DNA of 60,000 nt from NCBI GenBank assembly GCA_030704615.1, contig CM060731.1:55600221-55660220 (forward strand), read 5' to 3'. The notes under the pieces are model-generated. The model was not told the origin of the DNA. It did no database searches and saw nothing but the letters and a program-made list of their open reading frames with translations. The DNA comes from Takakia lepidozioides (Eukaryota > Streptophyta > Takakiopsida > Takakiales > Takakiaceae). Made by a program: the position numbers and the translations under genes. Shown here piece after piece: positions 30,401 to 42,000 of the stretch (positions are counted from its first letter, which is position 1; each line of letters begins with the position of its first letter).

Positions 30401-31025
30401 ATCATTGGGTATTACCTTCGGTGCCACCTCATATGTACCTATATGACCCAAAAGTTATGATACAGAAGGATTCTCAAATTCGTTCATGGTTTCAAGCAGC
30501 CTGCAACAATTTGTCAACACAGAAATTCGGACTTGATGACATTTTCTATAAGGGACATATCGCATGGAAATACTTGCACGCTGCACCAGTAATTGGTACC
30601 CCACTCATTTGGACAGACAAGGAGCTCAGTGTCTACACCAATTTTGCTGTTCAACGGTTACACCAGGTCGTAAAATGCAACTTCCAGACATGGTAGGACA
30701 GCATTGTATGCCCAAGATGATTCCACCAAAAGTTCGAAAATTAAAACACCTGAGAGGCGATGAGGATTCTGATACAACTGTTTCTTCACAGAATTCTTTG
30801 ACATGGGGAAGACTATGCAATTCAGATGGAAGAGAAGAAACAAGGGGATCTCCTATGCCGGAAAGATTACCTCGATATCAGCCTCCAGAAGGCCTCACTT
30901 ATCCAGGTAGTGATCACCATCTCCATCAACCAGAGACAGACCTCGGCTCGTACACACAGCCCGCCACGAAACTCTCAACGTCAAAAAGGAGCTCACTCAC
31001 AAAGGGTGCTACTCGGAAACAGTAA
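27485..31025 (+). pseudogene. ORF-X, right arm (many frame shifts)
   Basis: Same protein as 18270-20657 plus its C-terminal half. Compared with element 1, about 760 bp of the coiled-coil part is missing between 29085 and 29093. Multiple small indels break the frame. The C-terminal conserved block (QSFAHYYQIMRIWLPV, HHFAQYWHEAGTMLREL) is at 30080-30700. Confidence 0.75.
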
Positions 31026-31046
31026 ACCGTGAGGACACGGCTTTTT

Positions 31047-31060
31047 GAGGGAGGAAGGGG
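31047..31060 (+). other. Polypurine tract
   Basis: GAGGGAGGAAGGGG followed by TAA and the LTR start at 31064. Just upstream, CCGTGAGGACACGG (31027-31040) is a small inverted repeat also kept in the left arm. Confidence 0.75.
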
Positions 31061-31063
31061 TAA

Positions 31064-31985
31064 TGTTAGAGGACTGTAGGGGACTTAGACACTTATACGG
31101 GATCTGTAGGGTACCCTTAATTTTTGCACAGACTGAGACAAACAGGAACCTTAGGGGTGACAGCAGCGCACTGTAGAGGGGGGTTACATAGCCCACACTC
31201 CGACACAGCAGTCACAGCCCACACAGCAAACACAGCCCGTCACAGCCCACACAGCCAACACAGCCGTCACAGTCGTCACAGCCCACACAGCCGTCACACA
31301 CAGCCCACACAGCCCACACAGCCGTCACAGCCCACACAGCCCGTCACAGTTGTCACAGCCGTCACAGCCACACAGCCCCACACAGCCCGTCACAGTCGTC
31401 ACAGCAGACACAGCCCACACAGCCAGTCACAGCCCGACACAGCCAAACACAGCCAGTCACACCGCTTGACACAGCTGTCACGATAATAGGGAACGAAGAG
31501 TAGGACAGGGAACGAACTGTGGGGAACAATACCTGTGAAGGGAACATGTTAGTTCACATACGACGGTTAGAGAGGGAAACGGTTAGAACCGCGGATAGGA
31601 GGATAAAGGGAAGAACGGGGAATGATGAGGGACCATATTATCATTATTCGGGGAAGGGGGATTTCGGAGTGAGACGGGAGCGGAAGTCGGTGAGCACGAT
31701 GAAGGAGGAAAGAGGATTAGTAGATGCTTGTTATATGCAAAGCTGTAGGGATATTGTAGAGGAGAATAGAGACACAATGGCTTCGGCCTGATACCTGATA
31801 AATCATAATCTGATACTTATACGATACAATCACACTGTGTAGAGAGATCTGAGTGAAGCTGTGGATTGAATGGAGGAGTGAAGGAAACCGATAAATTGAT
31901 GAAGCAAACTGATACTTAATTATCAATGGTAAGGTAGCTAAGATGAATGCGAAAAGGAAACAAATAGGAAACACCCCCATGATAC
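31064..31985 (+). repeat. Gypsy LTR (shared)
   Basis: Starts TGTTAGAGGACTGT. Contains the CACAGC-type tract at 31195-31475. The end is set roughly before ORF1 at 32000. Confidence 0.75.
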
Positions 31986-31999
31986 ACTAGCTGTAGGTC

Positions 32000-32695
32000 A
32001 TGACTGATTGTTCTGCGCGGGCTGAGTACTTAGAGATTTCCAACTCTTCTATCTTGGAGTTTCCGCCTCGGATAGCGAAGGGATGGGTGAGTAAAAGCCG
32101 CGCGACATTTGGCGACCATACTGGGGACCTGGGACATGAACAACCAGATGTGACAGGCATCTGGTGGGATCATGGTGGTTGGACCATTAGAGAATTTGAA
32201 GTGAATCAAATTCCCTGTGGAACGAAGGAAGAAAGATTGTCCAAACAATTCTTTCAAAGGTTCTTGGAATTGCCAGACGGATGTAAAGAAAATATTCTTA
32301 AACGAGTGCATGATGCTGATCCAGAATGGGGTCTGGAGAAAGGAGTGATAAAGATTTATCAGGTAGCCTGTAGAGGAAGAGCACGTTGGTTACCAACATT
32401 AGTTTATGTGATAGCGTTGCTATCCATTAAACGAGTAGAGTTTGAAGGCTGGGAAGAAAGAAAGGTGAATGTTTATACTCATATGCATGAAGAGCTTGTA
32501 CTGGTAAAGAATTGGATTCCAAAGGATATTTTGTGGATCAAACTCACACCAAGAACAGCTTTTCAGACTTGTTTGCCATATGGTTATATGGTAACGGAGA
32601 CTTCAAGTATAGCCAAGGGTGCATTGAAGCTTGAAAGAAATCCAGGCATATACGAGAGATATTACAGAAGAGAGTTTTGGTTATTGCCACATTAA
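32000..32695 (+). CDS. Retroelement ORF1, second copy
   Basis: 231 codons, intact, differing from 10676-11371 at only a few residues (for example GELSHEQ to GDLGHEQ, IKEFE to IREFE). Maintenance of the full frame in both copies while gag and pol decay is notable. Function unknown. Confidence 0.8.
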   Translation: MTDCSARAEYLEISNSSILEFPPRIAKGWVSKSRATFGDHTGDLGHEQPDVTGIWWDHGGWTIREFEVNQIPCGTKEERLSKQFFQRFLELPDGCKENILKRVHDADPEWGLEKGVIKIYQVACRGRARWLPTLVYVIALLSIKRVEFEGWEERKVNVYTHMHEELVLVKNWIPKDILWIKLTPRTAFQTCLPYGYMVTETSSIAKGALKLERNPGIYERYYRREFWLLPH

Positions 32696-32716
32696 AAGAA
32701 ATGAAAGACATGGGAC

Positions 32717-34378
32717 ATGAGTGATGAAAGAGAAGCTAGACGACAAGATATTCATCAAAAAGAGAAAGCTATCTGAAAGCTAATTATCCATATCTTTGGG
32801 AGAGAGGAATAGACATAGGGGAATCATCTGGACCTCTCACACCATCAAGATCAAAAAGTGCATCACTTATACCGGAAGAACTAAAGTTGGATGCCACTCC
32901 TTCTGTTTCTTTGCAAGAAAGATTAAGGGAATTGGTACAGGAAGAAGATCAATCACGAGGTGAAAGATCTGAGGTACATCCTTGGATAAAAGACTTGACA
33001 GAAATCTTTGATAAGAGTTGGCATGGAACACCAAAAGCAGGAACTCCAGTTTCTGAAGCAGAAGATGAAGAAGGAGATGAGGATGTGGCAGAGCCAACGG
33101 AGAGTTCAGACTCTCCAACACCATTACAGTTGAGTTACATGAGTGAAGAAGAAACCCAAGGGCAGAACTTGGAGGATGAAAACAGAGAGAAGAAATTGGA
33201 AGAGGAAGAATATGAAGAAGTAGACCCAACAGCTGAGGTTGAGACTACAACCAGGACATCCCAACCCGTTGGACCTGGATCAAGTGGAGCACTTGGATCA
33301 CAGGCCAACGAAGGTGTCGGCTCAGGGGGATCAGGCGGGCTGCCTGGATCTGGCTCTGGGGGGACAGGGAGTGTGGGAAGTAGTGCAACTGAAGCTGGGA
33401 ATACTGTGAATATCGTGGGGCCAGAAGCAGGGAGTGCTCAAGGCCACCACTTGGTGGAAGATCCACCACAAAAACAACAGGTCCAGAAGGACCAGCACCA
33501 ACAAGGGTGCCAGCACCTGTCAGTGGGCAGAAGGTAGGGCCACAGATGGCGTTACAACCAACACGGGCAAAACCACCCTTTCCAATATATTCAGGAAAAG
33601 GGGATCCCGATGTACACATTAGCCAATTTGAGCACATGTGTATAGTGAACAATGAGAATGGCGATGATGCCAAGATGAGACTGTTTCCTTGTTCACTTAT
33701 CAAGAAAGCAAGTGAATGGTATGCAAGATTCCCTGATAATCATTTCCTAACCTGGAATGGCTTGAATACAGCATTTCGAAATAGGTTCAGGACAAGTAAA
33801 ACTGAGGATGAAGTGTATGGAAGTTTACAACAGCTGAAGCAGAAGAAGCATGAAACTGTTGAAGAGTATATGGAGAAGATGGAATTGATGATGAAAAAGC
33901 TGGCTGCAGTACCAGCACCCGGTTTACAGAAGACTTGGTTTGTGAGTGGACTAAGACCAGAGTTGCAAGAAGAAAGTGGATATGTTACCCCATAATACAG
34001 TGGAGGAGGCATTTGAAACTGCAAACAGAATTGAGCAATTGGGAATGCTCAGGAGAGAGAAAAAGGAAGATGAGGACTCTGAAGATGAGTCAGATGAAGA
34101 AGAAGAGCAAGAACTAAAAAGAAAGAGTAAGAGAAAGGAAAGTTGAAGAGGGATAACTATGAGAAAAGATTGGAAGAAATCTTGAAGAAGTATGCCACAG
34201 AGGCTGCAACACATTGGAGGAAGGGTGTATGGTGTGCAAAGTGCCAGAATGAAGGCCATACCACTGCAGAATGCCACATGAAGGGAGAAACACTGTACTA
34301 TCTGTAAAATGGATAACCATTCTACTGAGAATTGTTACTACAAAGAGAAGGACAGCTGCAAGAGAACCTAGGCAAGTG
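32717..34378 (+). pseudogene. Gag-like, second copy (frameshifted)
   Basis: Same gag as 11393-13054. Indels near 32740, 33443, 33967, 34140 and 34284 break the frame. The gag core (33507-33960) and both zinc knuckles remain recognisable. Confidence 0.85.
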
Positions 34379-34458
34379 AGGGTGCATCAGGTGCAGCCCA
34401 GCCAAGAAGAAGCAATGATCAGGACCACTATGGTAGGTCTGGTGGTTATAACAATGGC

Positions 34459-37400
34459 ATGGAAGGGAGAGGTAATTCAAGAGGGAATTACCAAGGAAAT
34501 TCCAGAGGCAACTATCAGGGTAATCCAAGGGGGAATTACCAGCCCGGGAATCAGGATTATAGAAATAATCCAAGACCAGACCAAGGGCGAGGACCCAATG
34601 GTGAAGAGCTATGTTACTATCGTAATCAGCCAGGACATCGCAAGGCAGCCTGTTCATTCTGGATAAGACACCAGAATGAGATGAGAGCTCCTGTGAATGA
34701 GGGCCCAGTGGTGGCAGCTCACATGGTTAGGCCATGTGTTTGTACCAGAAGTAGTAGTACAATGATAGTAACAAGAAGTAAAGCCAAACTAATATCTCCA
34801 GTAGAAGAGGAAGAAGATGAGACTGGAAGTGGCAATGATATGCCTGAAGATGAAGAGACTTGGAAGGATGAGAAGGAACTGCACAAGGAAGTGGCAGATA
34901 CTATAGGGAAATGCAAAAGAGTACTGATATTCCTGTGGCAGATTCCTCTGATTCGGATGCAGAAAAAGAGGGGAGTGAGGAAGAAAGGAAAAAAGAAGAT
35001 GCAGACATGCAAAGTAATGAAGAGACTTTGGCTGAAGTAATATGTCAGACCAAAGCAGAAATTACCATTGGACAGCTATTAGCTGTGGCACCTTATTGTA
35101 GGCGCAGGCTGTATCAGGCAATCAATCGAATTGCCCAAGAGACAGGAAACACAGACCTGAACAGCAAGGTGACCAGTTATAATGTGAAGCCGGAAGGGCG
35201 AGAACCAGTCATGGACTTTGATGATTCTATGCCAGTAATCCAATTGAGAATTGGAGGCACAGAACTAACTGATGTACTGATAGATGGTGGTTCTGGAGTA
35301 AATATCATGACAGACCAATTAAGGAAGAAGCTTGGTCTCTAAGTAACATGAAACCAGCCCCATTTACAGTAACAATGGCAGATCAAAGAAGTGTACAGCC
35401 ATTGGGATTAATAAGAGGAGTTAAGATACAGATACAGAAAATGATCTTTATGATCACAGTAACTGTATTAAAAATGGATGAAGTCATGGAGGCTTACTCC
35501 TTATTATTGGGACGTCCGTGGCTGAAACAGGCCAGGGTATTCCATGACTGGAATTCTCAGTTACTAACTGTGCATAATGGGATGCACGAGATACAAATTA
35601 CCACAAAGAAATCTAGTAGATTACCTGCTACAAGAAGACCTCGAGGAGTCAGAGAGTATGACTGGAGGGGAGGACTGGATGAGGAGCAGGAAGCTACCCT
35701 ATTTGCTGCACACCCAGAATGGGAGCAGGTTGCAGAGATGCGGCTGGAAAGCCTAAGTTGTTTGAGAGGTATCTGCTGTGGTGTAGTGACAGCAACACCA
35801 ACTGAAGAAGAAACCAGCATTTACCCATCACATTTCTATGAAGAAAGAGAAGGAGAAATAGAAATCTTAGAAGAACCAGCCACTGTGAGCTTATAGGATG
35901 AAGTGGTGACCGGTTGGACAATCACAGCTGATGAGCAGGTGAGAGAAGTAAATGTGGGAACTCAGGAGGAACCGAGGATGGTGAAAGTAGGAGCTGATTT
36001 GGAGCCGGAATTCTTCGAAGAAACAAAAAGCTTGTTCATCAAATACAGAGATGTATTTGCTTGGAGCTATGAGGATCTAAAAGGGATACCACCTGAAGTC
36101 TGTCAGCATAAAATTGAACTGGAACCAGGGTCAGTACCAATCAAGCAGGCGAGGTATAGAATGAATCCCAACTACGCACAGAAGGTTGGAGAAGAGATAA
36201 AGAAGTTGGCTGAGGCTAAGTTTATATACCCAATAGAATATATAACTTGGTTGTCACCCATTGTTATAGTTCCCAAGAAGAATGGCAAACTAAGAGTATG
36301 TGTGAACTATAAGAAGCTGAATGCTTGTACGAAGAAAGATCCTTTCCCTTTGCCATTCACAGAAGCAATATTAGACACTGTGGCAGGCCATGAGATGTAC
36401 TCATTCATGGATGGCTTCAGTGGTTATAATCAAGTGCAAGTGGCAGAAGAAGACCAAGGGAAAACAGCTTTCATCACAGACTGGGGGGCTTATGCATACA
36501 AAGTCATGCCCTTTGGACTTTGTAATGCACCAGCGACCTTTCAGAGAGTGATAAGTGAATCTTTTCAAGAGTATCTGGATGATTTCATGCAGGTGTTTTT
36601 GGATGATTTCAGTGTGTACAGCTCTAAGAATGAGCACTTGCATAAATTGGAGTTATGCCTGGCCAGATGCAGGATGAGAGGTCTGGGCTTGAATCCAGAG
36701 AAGTGTACTTTCTGTGTGAACTCAGGGGTGCTTCTGGGACACATAGTGTGTAAGAAGGGACTCCTTGTGGATCCCAGGAAGACAGAGTCCATTAAAGCCT
36801 CTCCACCACCAGTGAATGTTAAGAGTTTAAGGAGATTCCTTGGGCAAACCAGTTATTACAGAAGATTTGTCAAAAGGTATGCACAAATAGCAGCACCATT
36901 GAGCAAGCTTCTGAAGAAAGATGCAGTGTTTGCATGGACAGCTGAATGTCAACAGGCGTTTGAGGAACTTACATTGTCAGTAACAACTACACCTGTGCTG
37001 ATTAACCCTCACTGGCATGTAGTATTTCATGTTCACTGCGATGCATCAGGAGAAGCGTTGGGAGCGGTGTTAGCCCAGAATGTTACAGGGAATATAGATT
37101 CACCTGTGTACTATGCTAGCCGGTTGATGAACAGTGCTGAGAGGAACTATAGCACAACGGAAAGAGAAGCATTGGCAATGATCTATGCAGTGAAGAAATT
37201 CAGGCATTACCTATTGGGAAGAAAGTTTATGTTTTATGTGGATCACCAGGCTCTGATATATCTGGTGAACAAACCTTTGATAAGTGGAAGGATAGCGAGG
37301 TGGTTAATAATCTTGCATGAGTTTGAGTTCGAGGTTATTTACAAGCCTGGCCGTTTGCATCTTGTGGCAGATCATTTGTCACGACTAACAACAGGAGAGG

Positions 37401-38655
37401 CTGCCACAGGAGTGGAAGATCAGTTACCTGATGCGAGTTTATTTGTAATGGAGGTGCAAGGAAGTGCAGATGAATGGTTAGATTGGCAGTGGCCAATCAG
37501 ATACTACCTTGCTCATGGTCAGTGCCCACCTAGTTATGGTAAGGAGCAGAGGAAGAGAATCGCTATCAAAGCTTTACCTTATACTATGGTAGGAAGCAGA
37601 ATGTATAAGTTAGGACCAGATGGGGTACTAAAACGATGCTTGTACCACCATGAAGTAAATAAAGTCTTGGAGGAAGTTCATAAAGGAGTGGCTGGAGGTC
37701 ATTTTGGAGAAGAGAGTACCAGTAGAAAGATACTACTCGCAGGATACTGGTGGCCTACTTTGTTCAAAGATGTACATGAGTATTGTCAGAAGTGTGATGA
37801 ATGTCAGAGGCTAGGACCTTTGCAGAGATCTGGAAGAATGGCCTTGCATCCTACAATGCCTACGGAACCATTTCAGAAATGGGGACTAAACTTTGTTGGA
37901 CCAATTAATCCACCATCCAAGAATACACGAAACAGGTACATAATTACAGCCACTGATTATACTACAAAGTGGGTGGAAGCTAAAGCTTTGAGGGACAACA
38001 CAGCCAAGTCCACAGCAAGGTTCCTGTACGAGAACATACTTACACGATTTGGATGTCCCTTAGAATTTATCAGTGATCAAGGAAGTCACTTCATGAATGA
38101 GACCATTGAGTTATTGACTAAAGAGTTTATGATTGTGCATAGAAAGAGTACAACATATTACCCACAGGGTAATGGACAGGCAGAGGCTACCAACAAAATA
38201 CTATGTACTATTGGCTAAGATAGTCAATGCAAACAGAACGGATTGGGATACAAAGCTGCTGACAGCTTTATGGTCATACAGGACTTCGTATAAAGTCACC
38301 ACAAAGTATACACCATTCCAATTAGTTTATGGTATGGAAGCCTTACTTCCAGTGGAATTCCTGTTACCTACCATGAGAACGGAGTGGGGAAAAAGAATGG
38401 AATTGCAAGACTCCATCAAAGTCAGGAAACATGAATTATACCATGTGGAAGAAATACGTGCTGATGCAGCTGATAATATGACCAGAATTCAGATGAAGAG
38501 AAAGGAACAGTTTGATGAAGGCAAGTTAAAGACTTTTAAGACGGGGGATTTGGTTCTATGGTTGCAGAAGAAGGAAAGATTCAAGCTTCTAAGCTTAAAT
38601 CACCATGGAAAGGACCTTATGTCATACAAAAGATGTATGATAACAACACAGCCAT
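34459..38655 (+). pseudogene. Pol, second copy
   Basis: The protease half is split by small indels (34900, 35340) and a TAG at 35894-35896 where element 1 has CAG. From 35903 to 38218 it is open for 771 codons across reverse transcriptase (FLDD intact), RNase H and most of integrase (HHCC, first two Asp and the Glu region). A frame shift near 38213 precedes the integrase C-terminus, and the gene is cut at 38655 by the start of unit copy 2. Confidence 0.9.
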
Positions 38656-39016
38656 GCGCCGCATTCGCATTTTCGCTCCAACTCATCAGACGCTGGACGG
38701 AAATACCTTGAAATGTGAACACGTGGAGCAACGGAATTGCTGCACATGTCGGCACTCTATCTGACTGAAGGGGCATGAGGCGGCGCGGCCTGACTGTTCG
38801 ATAATGATGTTTTTTTTTCGGACGGCAGGCCTACCCTCAACGATTCGAATTTCGTAATGACGCAAACTCCCCGAGGAGACACTTTCGTCCAACCCTTTCG
38901 AACCCAAGTGGTGCATCACCGCCGTTTCATCTACTTTTGTAGTGTCTCCTCAGTCACCCCTCTCGCGCCCTTTCCATCTGCACTCTTTGGCCCTTTTTCC
39001 TCTCTCTGTTCTTCTT
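38656..39016 (+). promoter_or_regulatory. Left edge and 5' flank of unit copy 2
   Basis: Starts in the right half of a palindrome (CGCCGCATTCGCATTTT), the equivalent of 1351 in copy 1; the left half is replaced by gypsy pol. One CACGTG (about 38720) and the pyrimidine-rich leader are kept. No gene. Confidence 0.5.
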
Positions 39017-42000
39017 ATGCTCGAACCTGAGAGGGGGGGAGTTCGTGCACCAGCCAGGAGACCTCGTCGCAAGCTCCGGAAATTATACTTCGGACGTAGG
39101 CCAATGCCGAAGGGGAGGAAGCAGATGCGTCTACAGGAGGAGATTGCCATCTCCGAGCAGCAGGCCACTCAGGCAACCCAGCCACCAGTGAGAGCTCCAT
39201 GCGATCGGGCTGCGCGCAGCTGATCGAGCACCGAACCCCCCATTTTGCTTCTGTAATTCTTAGACTGAATGCTAGGAGACTTGAATGCAGAACATGTTTG
39301 CATGCCTAACAGGAAAGGTGGACGTGCTGGAGGGATCGCAGGAATCCGAAGAGCCGCAGGAAGAGTCCGAGGAGCTAGCTGCAGCACGTACACCCACCCG
39401 ATCCCCGAGCGCGGGTATTCCTGCCGGGCCTAGCCCTCTGCGATTCAAAGACGCGTCTTCGAAGGGCAAGTTCAAAGTCCCAGAGATCGACTCGCGTTCT
39501 TCGGTCATGGAGAATCGCCAGCAGGGGTCGGGCCCTTCTCCAGCAAAGTCGAAGAAGAAGAGCCCGTCCCTCTACTGGCTTCTGAACCGGCTCAGGCCGA
39601 TTCACCCCCCCCAACGCGAATGAAGCAGCAGGGTAAAAGACAGATTCAATTGCAGCAGACACCTTCACCTGCAAGGATGAGGAAGCAGAAGGCAATCAGG
39701 GCGACGGGCGAACAATCTCCCGCAAAACCGCTTCCACGAGCTGAAGCTCAGTTCCTGGAGGATTTCCCGCCTGCAGATGTTGGGGCCGACTCTGCTGCAG
39801 CGAAGGCAATGGGATCGACCGTTGATCTCGATTTGGTACCGGAGGAGGGTGCTGCCGCTCAACTTTCGCAGCAAGACCTCACCACCGATGAGCAAGCAGG
39901 CCCGGAGAAGGCCTCTGCAATGGCAGAATTGCCCGCAGACAGGCCCCAGAGTGCAGCTCCAGTTGAGGATGCTCCAGCTGCTCAGCCACTACTGGCACCT
40001 ACAGACATGTCTCCGGAGGATTTCAAAAGTGCAGCGGATAAAATGTTGGAGGAGACACACAGTAGCATTGGCAGAGTTCTGGGCAGCAGGGTATTCCAGC
40101 GGACTCTTCGAATCCCACTCTGTCGCATGGTCTCCCTTCCCATCGTCAGGCAGGCCCTTCCCGGAGATGTGGATAAGCTCAAGTTCGCATTTTGAGAAGG
40201 GTACCGTCTGGGATCGGCAGCGTTTTACGTTTCCATTGAGAATGAGGACGGCGAAACTCGTGGACCCACTGCTGATGAATTGTCAACGTGGGATACCCAC
40301 TGGCACACTCGCAACCACGAATTCGAGGCGACGCTGAAGGGTGATCCCGACTTCGGCCATATGTCGGGTAAAATGTTCTTTGTGTGGGACGGGAATCACC
40401 GACTTCTCGCCTGGTGGGAGTACATCAAGCAGAACCATGCCAAGCACATTGGCTGGCATTACATGGTGGAGTGTGTCATCCTCAAGGTGAAGGCGGCAGA
40501 CTCCTCCCTGCTCAAGAATGCCATGGCGGACCTCAACTCGTAAGATACTCATACCCTCCCTAGCACGTTCGAAATGCGGTGCCGCATTTCGGTTTCCATT
40601 CTGGTTTGTTTCCGTGCTTCCGTGTACTGAACTGGAGAGTGTGCCTTGCAGGGTCACTGAAAATGCGTACGTGCATACCCACATGGCACACATGCTGTAC
40701 AGGGTGAGGAAAATGGTCTCACTGATCCGCAGATGTTTGCGGAAATGCTGGAGCCCGAGCTCATTCAGAAAGCCGTTGCAAAAACAGACCGGACATGGTA
40801 TCGTCTCACTATGGATGGAATGGTGGAGGTGATATACGAAGTAAGTCGTCCTCCAATTTCCCTCTGCTCATCCTTCCCCAATTTTCAGTAATGTTTCCAC
40901 ATGAATCGAATGTAACGCTTCTGCATGTTTTTGTTGGCAGTCAAACATCAAGCTGGATTTGGCCCATGCCAAACGCTTCTTCATGGAAAGTGAGGGGCAG
41001 GTGAAAACGTTGCAGTCATTGACTGAGCACTTGAAGGAAGCCGGTGTCAAGTCCAGAACCAAATACAAGTCAAAGCTTGTGAAGCTGGTGGCAATTGCAG
41101 ATCCGACACTTGGAAAGGACTTCATCCCCGAGATTGCAAAACACTATTCTCGGGCCATGCAGCCGACCATGCAATTGGAGAAACTGCATCACCTCTCAAC
41201 GGCATGTGTGGAGGCGAAAGAGAAGGTGAGGTTTCAATGCACTGAAGTTCCTTCCTAGCAATAGCCACTCTCTTCCAGCTCCTGACATTGGATCGGAAAT
41301 GGCAGACACGGTGGCTGTCGATCTGGAATGCATCCGAGAGCATAAGGACAATGTGGTCTTTTCCACTCGAAGTTTCCGACCCTGCAGTGGATGTGTGGCT
41401 CAACCGCATGACTTGGTGGTTCCAGGTAATTCAAGGTACTTCCCCAGATTTGCTTTTCTGAAATGAATTCCCTGAACTGCTACGTGACAATGCATTTGGG
41501 AATCGCAGGTAATGTCGAATGCGAAGGAGCAAGTCGTAATGCACACAAATTTGTTCGGCTTGTACGTCAAATGGGATGGAACACAGACATTGGAAGACTA
41601 CGTGACACGTTTCAGATGTGCGTACAAGGACAACCTTTTCGCCAGAGAGCTACAGACAGCAAGAAGGAGCGTGGAGTTTACACATCAGGAGGGAGCGGGG
41701 AAAGCTGCAATGCGAATTGTTTACAGGTGAAGCACAGCTGCCCTTGTATGCGAAGCCTGGTTACGAGGTTTGTCTCGGAAATGCGGCACCGCATTCGCAT
41801 TTTATGTTTTCGGTGGCACTCTGCCAGTAGGTTGGTCTCAAGTTTTGCTCACGCATGCTGACTGCCTTGCAGGTATATGAAATACGTGCTCCTTCAGACA
41901 GGGGCCCTGGCTCAAGAGCCCCCTTCTTCATGGCTTGGACCGTGGCGGGCCCAAGCTGTGTCTACACACCCGAGATGCAGAAACAATGGCATCCCGCGCA

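Larger units (their letters stand above)
27107..38655 (+). mobile_element. Gypsy right arm: end of one element, LTR, second element 3' truncated
   Basis: Order: region before ORF-X, broken ORF-X, polypurine tract (31047-31060), LTR from 31064, ORF1, gag, pol up to the end of integrase. As in the left arm, one LTR is shared by two internal regions. The pol gene ends at 38655 in the segment encoding MYDNNTAM, where unit copy 2 begins inside a palindrome. Confidence 0.88.
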
